Assembly: GCA_008694505.1 (NCBI GenBank)
Contig: VZDJ01000301.1
Location: 1,899,485 to 1,963,484, forward strand
DNA from: Cyanoderma ruficeps
Taxonomy: Eukaryota > Chordata > Aves > Passeriformes > Timaliidae
Direction: 5' to 3'
DNA length: 64,000 nucleotides
The stretch's first letter is position 1, and each line of letters begins with the position of its first letter. Shown here one piece after another: positions 1 to 11,834 of the stretch. The position numbers and the translations under genes are program-made. Below the pieces are notes generated by a model. The model made no database searches. It was not told the DNA's origin and saw nothing but the letters and a program-made list of their open reading frames with translations.

Positions 1-741
1 GTGTTCTGCGTTCTGCCTTCTTACCCTGCCATCTGTTCCCTGCAGACTACGAAATTCTCTGTGTCTCTGTGAAAGGAACTGCTGCTGGAGAGGGCACCAG
101 GTCCAGCAGCCTCTGGAAGGGCTCTGCAAGGCTCCTCATCCCAGCACCCAAATGCTCAGCACACACAAAGCCCAACAGATAGCAGTGGGATCATATCAGA
201 CTGAGTTTTTCCTGTCTGCCCCCTTGGTCCACAACCACAGAAAAACCATAAGGTGGTTTATCAAGCACCACAGTCCTCTGCACCCTTCAGACTCAGTTCT
301 GGACAGTAGAAAGGGTGCAGACACAGCCCAGCCCTTCTCCCTTCTCCTCCCTCAGCAAAGTAAAGCCAAAAGAATTCCTCACATTCTTGTCTCCCTGCTT
401 TTATCTCCCTGCATATGGTCCCAGCCTCACATATGAATTAGCAGAATGGGCATTGGCAGCATTTTTATGTGGAGGCAGCTGCCAGCTGAGGCTGAGGCTA
501 TAGCACAGCCCTCCAGACAGCTCCAAGCAATGAAACTGAGGATGGAGACATGTCCCTGCATGGGGCTGGGGCCACCATGGCTCCCTGGGAATGGAGCACA
601 GAGGACATTAAAAGGGAGGTCACTTCCTGCTCTGAAAAGGGTTCAAAGGGCCCTGACAGACCTGCAGCAAGGACTCCTCACTGGAAAGGACAATCCCTCA
701 TGCCAGGACCAGAACCCAGCTAACATTTTGCTCTCTTGCAG
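1..741. other. MASP1 intron sequence
   Basis: Non-coding sequence upstream of the first recognisable MASP1 exon. The first half of the second CCP module, which should be encoded just upstream, is not recognised here and probably lies to the left of the window. No repeat family is recognised. Confidence 0.5.
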
Positions 742-816
742 CCACCTACACATGCGATGCACTGGGGCAGTGGAGGAGTGAGGAGCTGGGCACCAAGCTG
801 CCATCCTGCCGACCAG
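742..816 (+). CDS. MASP1: MASP1 exon: C-terminal half of the second CCP (sushi) module
   Basis: This 75-base exon is bounded by a good acceptor (pyrimidine-rich, ending TTGCAG) and a GTACTG donor. Read with one base carried from the previous exon, it gives TYTCDALGQW, a Leu-Gly pair, and then LPSCRP. That is the end of a CCP module: a Cys-containing strand, a Gly-x-Trp turn, and the last Cys. It resembles the remembered human MASP1 segment around YTCSAQGVW. It ends in phase 1, which fits the MASP-3 protease exon at 3280. In mammals this exon belongs to the heavy chain shared by MASP-1 and MASP-3, which binds mannose-binding lectin and ficolins through its N-terminal domains. Those domains are not in the window. 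Confidence 0.85.
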
Positions 817-3279
817 GTACTGCTGCTGGGGTGGCTGGTTCCCACAGTGAGGGTGCAGAGCAGGGACAAACAGGGACGGGATGTTGCCATGCAGGAACAC
901 TGCTCCTGGTGACAGTGCCAGCTGTACATACCCAAGTGCCACAATGCGTGGCCAGGAGGGGGTGAGGACAGAGGCTTCCTGCTATCCCAGCAGGCCCAGA
1001 TGGTCAGGGTGCAGTGGTGGCACTGGGTCACAACCATGCCAGCTGTCAGGGCTCCCCAAGCTCCCCACTCCAGCACACAAAGAAACCAGCAGCCCACTGG
1101 CCATGTTCAGTCCCCAGCATCCCTGGAGATGGTTGTAGCCAAAAGCAGAGCATTACCTGGCTGTCAGCTCCTGTTGGCAGTGTGTACACATCCAGTAGCA
1201 ATTATCACCTCTTCAAGCCTTCCAGAAAAGAAAACAAACTGCTTTAGAGGGAAGGAAAAGTCCCAAGTCTTTGAGCAGTGGCAGAAATGTTTGCAGCCAG
1301 CAAGTTTCCAGGCCAGGCACCTGCTTGGGATTAAAGAAAAGTCTCTGGGACAGTTTCTGGCTGTAGCCAAGCTTGGTGCCAGACTGGCTGGCAGGGGCCT
1401 GGAGCTTGGGTGTGGATTGTAGTGGGGTGTGCAGGGATGGCTCTCCAGAGAGGCGCAGGGATCCGGCTGCCAGGCAGCAGCTGCAGCTGCAACCACCCTG
1501 GCATTCAGACACTGGCCCAGCCTCGTGGAGGGTATCTGCTCTCCCGCCATGCTGAGACACTGCAAGGCTAGAGGAAGGACTCCTAAGATTCCCTGCATCC
1601 CACAAAACTTCAAGACCAGGGCTGTGGCTGCTCTTGTTGTGGCAGCTGCTCTCTGCATCTCTGCTTGATGTTTCATCCTGAACTAATTTGAGCTGGGAGC
1701 ATATGGGGACAGCTTTGGAGCCATAGCTGCTTTCATGGGCCATTTCCAGGCCTTGTGATTAGTGACAGGAGTCAGAGAGACTTCAGGAAAATGGAAAATC
1801 CCACAGAGAGGGTGATGCTCTCCTGAGATCAGCATCTGCAAAGAGCAGCTGGCCAGCTGCTCTTCAGATCTTCCCCTGTGTCTCATGCACCTCCCCATCA
1901 AGAGGAACCTCTGTTCCAGGCTGCTCCATGCCTGCCTCTGCCATTAGTGGGAGCATTTGCAGTCTGGTCAGCATTTTTGATATGTAATTTAATAGAATAA
2001 ATATTTGGCTGGATGTACTTCCTCTAAAAGCATCTCCCTGGGACAGCCATCGGCTTTGGTGCAGCAGAGCAGCTGGGCTAAGACACAGGAATTCTTTTCC
2101 TGAGCATGTTTTCTATTCCTTTCACCACTGGGAAAGACAGGGGTGCGGAGCATTCACCACGTTCCCTTCCTCCTGGAGTTACATTTTTCCTAGAGACAGA
2201 CTCCAGCCTCAACAAATCCACATTAGCAGCTTCCAGTGCTCCTGCCCTAGTTCTAAGATGGATTCTCACCCTAACCCCACCACCCTGAAGGGTCAGACCC
2301 TCTGTGTGTGAGGCTTTGCATTGTCCCCTCACAGCACAGATGGCATTGAGTCAGAGTCCTGGCACGTTCCATGGAGGATCTGGGGGTTTTTTTTGCAGAC
2401 TGAGAGGGATAAGACCAGCACATGAGTTGCTGTGATTCAGGACTCTTCCAGATGTAGAACAAGCCCAAATAGGCTCCCACAACATCCCAGTGACATCAGC
2501 ATCCCCAAACCACCTGAGAGTCCCCCTCCACAGTGCTGCCACAGGCAGGAATCAGCTCCACCACCAACAGACATGTATGAAGGCTTAAGTTTCCTAGGGA
2601 CAGGATTGTCCCTCCCCACCCTGTTCAACCTTTCAGAGCCACCTTCAGCATCCTGATTCCCTCATCTTTCTAACACTGTGCCTAGAAGCTCCTGGAAGCA
2701 AAGCAGGCAACATATCAGGGCTCTTCAGGCATTAATTCTGGGTCTGTTGAAGAGCTGAGCAGAGAGGTTCTGGTTTGGCTGCCAGAATTGTGGGTGATGA
2801 GATGCAGGAGTAAAGCCCATGGTGCTAGGCAACATTCCGTGGCCAAGTCTTCTCCAGCCACAGCAGCTCCAGGAGGGCAAATGCCATGGCTATGAGAACA
2901 CAGACCTCCTGACAGGTTTCAGAATGAGGGGTGAGACTGGGTTGATGTTAAGCTCCAGTCCTCCCACCATCCCTCCCCTGGGTCTCTTGGCACACTGAGC
3001 AGGAGCCAGGAAAGTGCCTGAAAGGTCTGGGAAGGGCTGGGTGAGCTCACAGGTCACAGTGAGGCTATAAGATTACTCATTTGACCATCCTGCTTCTGAA
3101 GTGGTGTTGATCTAGCCAAATCACTCCAGAAACTGAAAACTGAAAGAAAAACAAAACCAAAAGAGAGTGTTTGGTTTGAAGACAACCAGCCACATGGCAT
3201 AACCTACAGGGATAACCCTTTTCATTTGTTCCCTAGATAAATAGTCTGGAAGTAACCGTCCTGTCTCTTCTGTCCGCAG
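817..3279. other. MASP1 intron before the protease exon
   Basis: This 2.46-kb stretch separates the last CCP exon from the MASP-3 protease exon. I see no coding exon on either strand and no clear transposon. Confidence 0.6.
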
Positions 3280-4175
3280 TGTGTGGCCGGCCCGCTCGTC
3301 CCCTGCCTGGCATCATCAAGCGCATCATCGGCGGGCGGAACGCAGAGCCCGGCTTCTTCCCCTGGCAGGCCCTGATTGTGGTGGAGGACATGTCCCGGGT
3401 GCCCAACGACAAATGGTTTGGCAGCGGGGCCCTGCTCTCCGAGTCCTGGGTGCTGACAGCCGCCCACGTGCTCCGGTCCCAGCGGCGGGACAAGACCGTC
3501 ATCCCCGTCTCCAAGGAGCATGTCACCGTGTATTTGGCCCTCCATGACGTGAGGAACAAGATGGAAGCTGTCAACAGGACAGTGGAGAGGATCATCCTCC
3601 ATGAGGAGTTTGACATCCAGAACTACAACCATGACATTGCGCTGGTCAAGCTGAAGGAGAAGGTGACCATGGGGAAGTATGTCATGCCTGTCTGCCTGCC
3701 CCAGTTTGAGCACGAGCTGGAGGGGCCTCACCCCAACACGCTGGGGCTGGTGGCTGGCTGGGGAATCTCCAACCCCAACATCACTCTGGATGAGATCATC
3801 AGCTCAGGCATGAGGACCCTGTCTGACATCCTGCAGTACGTCAAACTGCCCGTGGTGCTGCACGCCGAGTGTAAGACCAGCTACGAGTCGCGCTCAGGCA
3901 ACTACAGCGTGACCGAGAACATGTTCTGTGCCGGCTACTATGAGGGGGGCAAGGACACCTGTTTGGGAGACAGCGGGGGAGCCTTCGTCATCCAGGACCC
4001 AGGAACACGGAGGTGGGTGGCCCAAGGGCTGGTCTCATGGGGTGGCCCGGAGGAGTGCGGCAGCAAGCAGGTGTACGGTGTGTACACCAAGGTCTCTAAC
4101 TACGTGGACTGGGTGGAGCAGAAAACAGGCTCCTCAGAGAGATGGACATTTCTGGACCCAGAGCTGGAGAGATGA
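3280..4175 (+). CDS. MASP1: MASP-3 serine protease domain exon (terminal coding exon)
   Basis: One uninterrupted exon encodes the whole trypsin-like (S1A) domain and the stop codon. It begins in phase 1, joining exon 742-816 to read V-C-G-R-P. The activation site is the IKR/IIGGRN junction about 14 residues in, where cleavage releases the new N-terminus. The catalytic triad is visible: His in LTAAHVL, Asp in HDIALVKL, and Ser in GDSGGAF. The sequence is very close to remembered mammalian MASP-3, for example PWQALIVVED, VAGWGISNPN and CKTSYESRSGNYSVTENMF. MASP-3 is a plasma protease. In mammals it activates pro-factor D of the alternative complement pathway and competes with other MASPs for collectins and ficolins. 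The intronless protease domain is typical of the MASP-3 exon; the MASP-1 protease domain is split over several exons. The domain looks intact. Confidence 0.96.
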
Positions 4176-4725
4176 GTGACTAAGCAGCCTGCTGCCACCG
4201 CGGCTCCCTTTCTTCTCGTTATTGTTTAATGTGCTCCAGACTCGGGTCTTTCGCAAGCAATAGCCACGACACTCCATGCACGCCAAGCCCTTGCCAGGTC
4301 ATTTGTTTCGCTTGGTCCCCCATCCCTTCGCTTGCATTCTTAGGAAATGCTTGCTGGGGAGCTGGAGGGAGGGGGCGAAGGACAAGATCTCGGCTGGTGT
4401 CCTCCACATGTGCTGCCCATCTGCAAACCTCACCCACACTCCAGGGAAGTTCCCTCCGAGCCAGGAAAAAGGCACAGCAATTGAGGCAGCATTTCCCTGA
4501 CACCAAAGCTTTGTGCCATGCACAGGGAATTGTCCCCACTCCCAGGACACTCCAGCCAGATCTTTCCATCAGAAGGTGCAACTACAGAGCTTCAGAGCCT
4601 ATGGACAGTGCAGGAAACCCATGTGGGCAGGCCTGGGCCTCATAGGTTCCCCACGCTGGTGAACCCCTTTTCTGTGCAAGGAGTAGTGAGAGAGTCCTGG
4701 GAGTGTGCCATTATTTTTATATGCA

Positions 4726-4731
4726 AATAAA
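4726..4731 (+). terminator. Poly(A) signal AATAAA, proximal (MASP1)
   Basis: Canonical AATAAA about 550 bases after the MASP-3 stop. It could give a short 3' UTR form. Confidence 0.4.
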
Positions 4732-5824
4732 CATCCCTTCTTGGTGGCATCTCAGGTGATATCCACCTGGCCCCAAAGATGTGAGGATGCATCCACATTG
4801 AGCCCTAAACTTCAGCCATGGCTGCCAAGAGAGCACCAGCCCAAATGGGATACCCTGTATCCCACCATGTGGGATGAGTCACCCACAGAGGACACGAGGA
4901 CACGGAGCAGGATTTGGACTCAGCATCACCCTGACCTCCAGTCACAAAAATTTATCCAGTCTTCTATCACCTGAAGCCCTCCCCATTCCCACCCCAAGTT
5001 TAGCTCTGTAATTTCCAGTCACAGCAGACCTCCCAAGGAAAGTTTTCCATTACAAGACAACTTCACACTGGCTGTATCTAAGCAAGACTTATTTTCAGCA
5101 GAATCATTTCATACAAAACACCTTGGCTTTCATCTCTTTCTCAGGGGCCTGGTTAGTCCTGCATGACAGTTTATTCATTCTTGCAAGAACCTAGTCCCTT
5201 TTAACTGCTTTTGAGCACACTGATTTAGCTGATTTACAGGTTACCAGTGGTGTTCAGTGTTTGTTCATGGCTCTTGTAGCCTCTTGCAGATGTCCAAGTC
5301 CTTCCAGACTGACTCAAACCCACCTAACACACCAGAAGTAGTCATATCTCCCCAGCTTCCCTCCATGGCCCATGCAGACAAGTCCCAACAAGGAACAAGG
5401 TCAGGTGAGCTGTCCTTCCTCCAGCAGGGACACCTTCTCCTTCATTTGCCAGCAAAGCCCTCCTGTAGCTGTAAGCAACATGCAAAAATTGCCTGCTGTG
5501 CTCGCTGCTTGCCTGCAGCCTCCTTCAGGCCTCTCTTTCCCCTCCTTCTCCTTTGGTTTTTCCATGAAAGGAAGAAGCCAACAGCAAATGAGCCACTCTG
5601 ACATTTTGCTATCATCCAAAAAGCCATTTGTAGAACTTGTAGAGGAGCAGAAGGCCTAAGGAAGGTTGAACTTGCAGATACACTATGAACTGTACTCTTG
5701 GCTATGTCATATAACTGCAAGATATTTTTTAATATATATGTATTGCTTTTTAATATATATTACATTCTGTAAAATATCTGATGTCAGGTAAGGATGGTTC
5801 TCTCAGTCTTCCTCCTGAGAACAA

Positions 5825-5830
5825 AATAAA
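5825..5830 (+). terminator. Poly(A) signal AATAAA, distal (MASP1)
   Basis: Canonical hexamer followed by T/GT-rich sequence. It is the better candidate for the main end of the MASP1 transcript. Confidence 0.45.
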
Positions 5831-5850
5831 ACTTTTGTATGTACTGAGCT

Positions 5851-8800
5851 TGTGCCCTGTGGCTTTTATTTCAAGAGGAACATGGTCAAGGCTGGTTGCT
5901 GATGTCTGCCATGCACGCCTGCACTCCCAGGAGAATCCTCACACCATCCCTCACTGCGACGGCTGCTCAGCCTTGGCCTGTGCAGCTTCTTGGGCTGAGA
6001 CAGACCCTGAGCAGCCCCTGAATACAAATCACAAAAAAGGGCAACAGAGGAGATCCTGCCTTCAATTATTTATAGCCTTAGCACATCACTGAAGGTGGGG
6101 GTAGTGGCAGGAGCAGAGGGCAGCAACCTGTTTGCTCAGAATAGCAATTAAGTCTGAGTTCAATTGACATGAGGAAAAAAATATGAGGTATGTAACTTTT
6201 GCTTTAAAAGGTGTGAAAAATCAGCCCATTCTCACTAATTGTTGGACTGAGAGAGCATATCCTCACAGCAGAAGAGCTCAGGTGTGAGCTCAGGCAGGGA
6301 CAAAACTGTGCTGGACATGTCTGCATCAGAGACTGTGAGAATCTACACTCTGGAGAGAGCTTAAAATAATGGGGACTGTTTCCTCCCACATGCCTGTATC
6401 CAGGGCTGGGAGCTGGGTTATTGATCCCTATTTTCTTATGCCACAGGACTGAAAAACAGCATCAGGCTCCTCTGCGTTGATGGCAGGGAGGAGGGTGGTG
6501 GGTCTGGCTCGCTCACAGGTCTGCTAACACATCCAGAGACATCACGGGAGTAAAGGAGAGGAGAGAGAAAAATCAAAATAAAGGCATGGTCCCCTGAGCA
6601 TTAAACCACCATCTGTAGGATCTGAGCCTAGACAGCCCTGGGGCACATTAAAAAATATCGCTGCCCTTTAACAGATCACTGGTAAATACAGACTCTCCCC
6701 GCCTCCCGTCAATAGCTTTGCCGGGAAATCCTCGACCCAGCCCAGCCCTCGCCCCCTGCTCACCAAGCTGCTCATGAAGCTGCGGCCAGCCCCGAGCGCC
6801 CCACGGGCTCTGCGGTGGCTGCAGGGTGGGCTGGGAACAGTGAGAGGGGAAAAGTGAGACCAACAATGGGCTCTGCATTTTCTGGCACCTCGCAACCTGC
6901 CAGAGTGGTGAGAGCTTCTCTCCAGGGAGACAGGCGAGGAGACAGCTATTTATCAGTCTGGCTGTGGTGAAAAGCCAGCAAAACATCCCTGGGTGAAGTT
7001 TTTTGCTGTCCCTGGCTGCGAGTGCCAGGCATGAGCTGAGAGTTGGCTGTAGCAGAGCCCAATCTCAAACAGACAGGGGGGACAGACAGGACCTGCACAG
7101 AACCCACAGAGAGAGCATCCTTCTTCCCTCATCCCCTGGGATGGGCTCACTGTTCCCATGACAGCTGGAGGCCTGGCCAGGCCAGGAGTGCTTGCTCTGA
7201 ACCCCAAAAGTGCCAAGAGCCAAAGAAAGAAGAATTTTGAAGGCGCTTTGCTAAGAAACTAGTAATGGACACAACTGCATGTTGGAAAGGGGTATCCTGG
7301 AAAGGACCCCAAAAATGAGGCCATGGCTGAGAAGCTGATGTATGCACGGTGGCTCTGAGTATTGCGGAGGAGATGAAGGGGCTGCATGAGGGAGGGGACA
7401 TGCTTGCACAGGATGAGGACATAGGCAGGCAAGAAGGCAGCAGTGAGGAGTGGACCAGGTAAAAAGGAGCATATTCACACAAGGCCATGGATGGGGGAGC
7501 ACGGTGGGTGTGTAAAAGACTCGCAGGGGAGCAAGAGGTGGGTCTGCCCTTGTAAAAGAGCAGAGAGACTCAAGCAGGAAAATAAGGACCCCTGCAGGGA
7601 TGTAATCTCCACCAGAGCTGGCGTCTCAGGCAGAGGCGAGGGATTTCCCACTGCACAGCTGGGCAGCTGGGGAGGCTGCAGACAGCCCAGACACGGTAAC
7701 TGGGGCTGGGAAAACCTCAGCACGGAGAGAAGAGGGCTATGGGCAATGGCAGCAAGAAACTTGGCCACATCTTTGCGTCATGGCATAACGCCGGCGGGCT
7801 GCTCCCAGCACAGGAGGGAAGGAAGCTGGCCCAGGCTGAAGGATCAGCCTCATCGGAGCACAACCCCGCAGAGCCGCGGCAGAGGCTCATCAGAGCCACT
7901 CTTGCACAGACCAACCCCGTCCCCACGCAGGATGGGCTTTGGGGGACCATGCTACAGGGATCAGCTGGTCACAGAAACAGGAGGGAGGGCATCCCCCACG
8001 TGAGGAATGCTATTCTGTCCCAGTGCTGGCGGGTCGCTGGCCCCAGTGGCTCCCGGCGCAGTGCCGGAGATCTGCAGCTCCATCTGGTGGCTCCATGGCT
8101 GCCGAGACTGCCGAGAGAAGGCGCTGGTGAAGGAAAGAGTTGGTGGGATAAAATAAGAAACCAGATCCACAGGGCATCTGAACCACACAGCGTTTTCTTG
8201 TTATATTCATTTTTTAAACCAATAGTCTGCAGGTTGCATATCTGCACATACGCACGAATCTTACAGTAGCAGAAAAAGCAGCATAAAGGGCCCCTCAGGA
8301 TACAGCAGAGAGGAGAGGACAGCACCTGGGAAGTTGCACAGCCAGTGACTGATGCTGTGTGAGCCACACTGAGTTTAGGGGTTTTTTTCTCTGCGGCCCA
8401 TCATTCTTCCACTAAGTCAATCATGAAATCTTTGATATCATACCCATCTTCAGCATCAAATAATTTGCAAAGCCAGGAGAGGATGGATACAGCTGCCTCA
8501 GTGGTTCTACAAGTCTGCACCTTGTTTGACTAATTTGACAGACAGGCCTAAAACCAATTTCAGTACCCGAAGCAGTTTGGGGGTTGCTCAATTCAGGTCT
8601 TGCGACTGAGGTAAGCAGCAGGTCCCCTGTCTGTATTTCAGCTCCTCCACCACACAGGCACTGCATGAATCCCAGAGAAAACAGCAGAGAAGAGGGATCC
8701 ATGAATGTGTGACCCATCCAGGGCTCAGCAGTGCATGCTCATCACCGGCACTTCACTTCCCCAGGGAACAGCTGCATCTCCTGGATTCTCCTGTGGCCCC

Positions 8801-8990
8801 GTGGAGGTAGATTTCCATGGCATCCCTGGTGTCCCCAGTGCCTCCCTCAGTGCTCTCTCCTGCAGGGCACACCATGCCCTCCCACCACCACTTGCTCACC
8901 CCAGGATCCCAGAGAAGACAGACTTTGGCAACCATGGTTGTGTTTGAGGCTTGTGATGTACAGGCTACAGGCTATTTCAAAAGTTTATTC
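5851..8990. other. Intergenic region between MASP1 and the LTR/RTP gene
   Basis: No coding exon is recognised on either strand. In mammals the MASP-1-specific protease exons follow the MASP-3 exon. No split trypsin-like motif (TAAHC, DIALL-like or GDSGGP) is seen in any frame here. Two GC-richer patches (about 6690-6850 and 7680-8130) produce chance open frames only. Confidence 0.55.
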
Positions 8991-8993
8991 AAG

Positions 8994-9482
8994 TTGCTGT
9001 GGTTTAAGCCCGGCCAGCAACTAAGTACAGCACAGCCTCTCACTCAGTCAATCCACCCTGCCCCAGTGGGATGGGGAGGAGAACTGGAAAAGGGTAAAGT
9101 CTGTGAGCTGAGATAAGAACAGTTCAATAATTGAAACAAATTAAGTATTAACAATAAAAAGAATCATGAACAGAGAGATAAAGAGAGAGAGACATCATAA
9201 AGACAAGAGTTGCACACTACAGTTGTTCACCACCCTCTGACCAATGTCCAGTCCATCGCTTGGAGCAATCAGCCCCTCTCAGCCAACTCATCTAGTTTAT
9301 CCACTGAGCAGGATGATCTATGGTATGGAAGGTCCCTTGGGCCAGTTCTGGTCAGCTGTCCTGGCCCTGCTGCCCCCCAGCTCCTTGTACACCTGCTCCA
9401 CTGGCAGAGCACGGGAAACAGAAAAGTTCTTGACTTAGAGTAAGCACTACTTGCAACAACTAAAACATCAGTGTGTTATCCA
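8994..9482 (-). mobile_element. Truncated endogenous retrovirus LTR (avian ERV-L-like)
   Basis: The + strand begins with GTGGTTTAAGCCCGGCCAGC and ends near ACTAAAACATCAGTGTGTTA. This is the reverse complement of an LTR type I remember as abundant in bird genomes, with landmarks such as GGTTTAA, the GGATGGGGAGGAGAA stretch and the TTGACTTAG stretch. The other end, with the usual TGT start, is missing, so the copy is broken. No internal retroviral genes are present. It lies just downstream of the RTP gene's poly(A) signal. Family assignment is from memory and uncertain; identity as an LTR is more secure. Confidence 0.7.
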
Positions 9483-9575
9483 GCTTCCCTCCGAGATGCC
9501 CACACACACCTAGAAAAGGCTTTTGAGAAATTAAAAAGCACAAATGCATCCTTGGGCTGAGGAGAAGGGGCTTGT

Positions 9576-9581
9576 TTTATT
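9576..9581 (-). terminator. Poly(A) signal for the RTP gene
   Basis: TTTATT on the + strand is AATAAA on the - strand, about 277 bases beyond the RTP stop codon. It is a plausible mRNA end, placed just before the LTR remnant. Confidence 0.5.
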
Positions 9582-9857
9582 CTTGCAAGTAATAAATCTC
9601 ATCCTGTGCATGGGGTAGCTGGGAGATTCATCCTCATACAGAATATGTCCCGTAAGAATCCACCAGACCCATCAGTCTTCCAGAGGCTGCAGGACAAGGT
9701 GCCTGGCTGAGACATCCCAATGTGTTCCCATGCCAACAGGAGCTGGGGAGCTTGCTGAGCCAAGAGCAAGGGCTGACCTTGGGTACCCAATTTTCCAGGC
9801 AGTTCATCAGCTTCCCTAGCCATCGCCCCAGTTCCTTTTTGCAATCCCCAGGTCCCT

Positions 9858-11834
9858 CTACCTCATGGTCATATAAAGCACAAGGAAGATGATCAGTGCC
9901 AAAACACAGAGCAAAGAACTGCCAATGCAGCAGCACCATTTCCAGGAGAAGTTGCTGTTGGAGGGTGAGGGGTGGTGGGTCGAGGCTGCATGGGGCCTTA
10001 AGTCCTGGTTTTCCAGGGTCTGAGACGTCCTGAACATATTTGCATTCCCGGAAACCCATGCTGGCTGCAATTCAGTGCGATGGGTCCTGGCCTTGCCCAC
10101 ACCAATCAAGGGCCTACAGTCAATTGATCCCAGGGACGACCATGACCCAGTGCGATGGCTCCTGGCCTCCCCCATATTTGTCAAGGACTTCCAGACATCC
10201 GATGCCCAGGCCAGCCGTGACTCAGTGCTGTCCGTCCTGGCCTTGTCCCCATCTGTCAAGGGCTTCCAGGCATCCGGTGCCGGGGCCTTCTGTGACCTGT
10301 TGCAAACGCCGAGCTGGCAGGCCTCGCAGTGGGCACGGTCGTGTGGCCCCATCACCGGTGTATCGACCACAACTTCCAGGAGGTCAGAGGGCTGGACAGG
10401 CTTCTTGTAGAAATACTGGAGGATTTTTATCACCAGGTTGTGCAGAATTGTCTCTATAGTCTCCAGGCTGAAGTCAGGATCCTCCAGCTGAGGGTTAGGG
10501 CAATGCCTGCATTTCTGGCGAAAGATTCGCATCTGTACCGTGCCCCAGCCTTGGCAGAGGCACATGTGGAACAGGATGTGCACTTTGGCAGAAGACCACT
10601 CATGAAAGCATTGGGAGCACTGAAACCTGTCAGGGCAAAGAGGAGACCAGCTCATCCTAGACACCCCATGCTGAGCCAGAGGCTTTCAGGGGAATCAGTA
10701 GGGATGAGGGTTAACACAGACTATGGACTAACTTCACTCATGCAAGCTTTAGACCAAACTGCCCTACCCCTAACAGCATGATGCCAGTCTGGGAAGTTCA
10801 CCACAGGTGTGAGCTGAGGGCTGGCCCCAGCATTAAAGATTCCAGAAGCCAGGCTGCCTGCTGGGATCCTGGCCCTGCTGCCAAAAGCAGAGGCCCTTGG
10901 GGTGCGAAGCATCAGGTCCCTATTTGGGATTCCAGCCCCTCACCTGTGCTGGCTGATCACAGCTCAGCAGAAAGCCAGCATCAAGCCCAAGACTGGGTAA
11001 AACAATAAAAAGAAGCAAAACAGAAGGAAAGTGTGGGTGGAGGGTGCAGGGCAGGTGAAGAAATATTTTGAGGAGCCAAAAAGTGTGCAGCCCACAGCTC
11101 TTCATCTTGCACAATCTGCATAGGGGCTGGCATCCAAGGTCTCCATTTGCTGCCACTCAGGCAAGGGGTCTGAACAATGTCCAGGGTGGAAATGTTTGGG
11201 GTGGGACTTCTCATCAGCAGTGCAGAGCAACAGCCTCTCTCTGCCCAAGGCCCCACAGCCTGGCGCAGGCACAGGGGCTGCTGAGGCATTGCCCCATGTC
11301 CCAGCACACAGTGGCTCTCCCTCTCCTCATCCTCTGGGTGCAAACCCAGAAGATTTGGTTCTAGAGAGGTATAACTACCCCTACTTGCTGAAGGAGCTCT
11401 TTCCATCTTGACAACGACATGGAGAAATTCTGACCAAATAACAGCTGCCCTTTGGCCCTGTGGAGCTGCTGAACTATTCTCCCCTCCAATTATCACGTTT
11501 TCCAGTTTGGCAATAACCCACTGAGATTCAAACAAAAATTAGGAAACCCTTCACAGCCTCATCCACCTCCAAACTCCCCTTTTGCTCAAAAACCTGTTTC
11601 CTGCAAGCAAATTTTGAAAAAGGAAAAGGTCCACATGGCAACCCATCAACACTGATCCCACCCCAACAGGGTCTTAGCAGCCCCCTACCTCCCAAGAGCA
11701 CGGTGCTGCACAAACTCCTTCCAGCCAGGCCTGCAGGCCTGCACCTGGAGGGCATCATCCTCCAGAAGGGTCCACGGATCTCTTACGTGCATTTCTTCAA
11801 TCTTCATTGCAAAAATGCCCTGCCACGTGCACAT
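9858..11834 (-). CDS. RTP4: Receptor-transporting protein, RTP4-like (3CxxC zinc-binding, membrane anchored)
   Basis: There are two coding exons. Exon 1 (11834-11689) ends in phase 2 at GTAGGG; exon 2 (10626-9858) follows a CTGACAG acceptor. The product is about 304 residues. Exon 1 gives MCTWQGIF, then DPWTL and PGWKEF, the usual RTP N-terminus; I preferred this ATG over the one nine codons later because TWQGIF matches family members. Exon 2 opens with the 3CxxC zinc-binding core: RFQCSQC, then FHEW and VHILFHM, then QKCRHC and later HCEAC. A 75-base tandem repeat encodes the linker, and a hydrophobic C-terminal anchor of about 20 residues follows a Cys run. RTPs help G-protein-coupled receptors reach the cell surface. 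RTP4 is also an interferon-induced antiviral protein, which fits the ISRE upstream and the MASP1 neighbour. RTP5, which lies beside PDCD1 in human, is the main alternative. Confidence 0.88.
10073..10297 (-). repeat. Three 75-bp tandem repeats within the RTP coding sequence
   Basis: Units begin at 10073, 10148 and 10223 on the + strand with CAGTGCGATGG, CAGTGCGATGG and CAGTGCTGTCC, and continue through TCCTGGCCT and CAAGG. The exact 75-base spacing keeps the reading frame and adds 25 residues per unit. In the protein the repeated landmarks are WKPLTDGDKART, WKSLTNMGEARS and CRPLIGVGKART. The copies have diverged at several positions, so the expansion is not very recent. Confidence 0.85.

Larger units (their letters stand above)
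4176..5850 (+). other. MASP1: Probable MASP1 (MASP-3) 3' untranslated region
   Basis: No coding exon is seen after the stop. Two canonical AATAAA signals lie on the + strand, at 4726-4731 and 5825-5830. The second is followed by GT-rich sequence (TTTTGTATGTACTG) and preceded by AT-rich sequence typical of 3' UTRs, so the longer transcript end near 5.85 kb is plausible. The extent is inferred. Confidence 0.5.

Noticed and set aside
1..100. Possible upstream MASP1 exon after CCCTGCAG at 45
   Set aside because: None of the frames gives the expected first half of the second CCP module, and no suitable donor with the right phase was found.
6770..6900. Exon-like block on the - strand with AG and GTGAGC borders
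   Set aside because: Only about 55 bases, with no compatible partner exon and no recognisable product; it lies in a GC-rich patch where such borders arise by chance.
11689..11807. Later ATG (nine codons downstream) as the RTP start
   Set aside because: The earlier in-frame ATG restores the TWxxxF motif common to RTP proteins, so the longer start was preferred.
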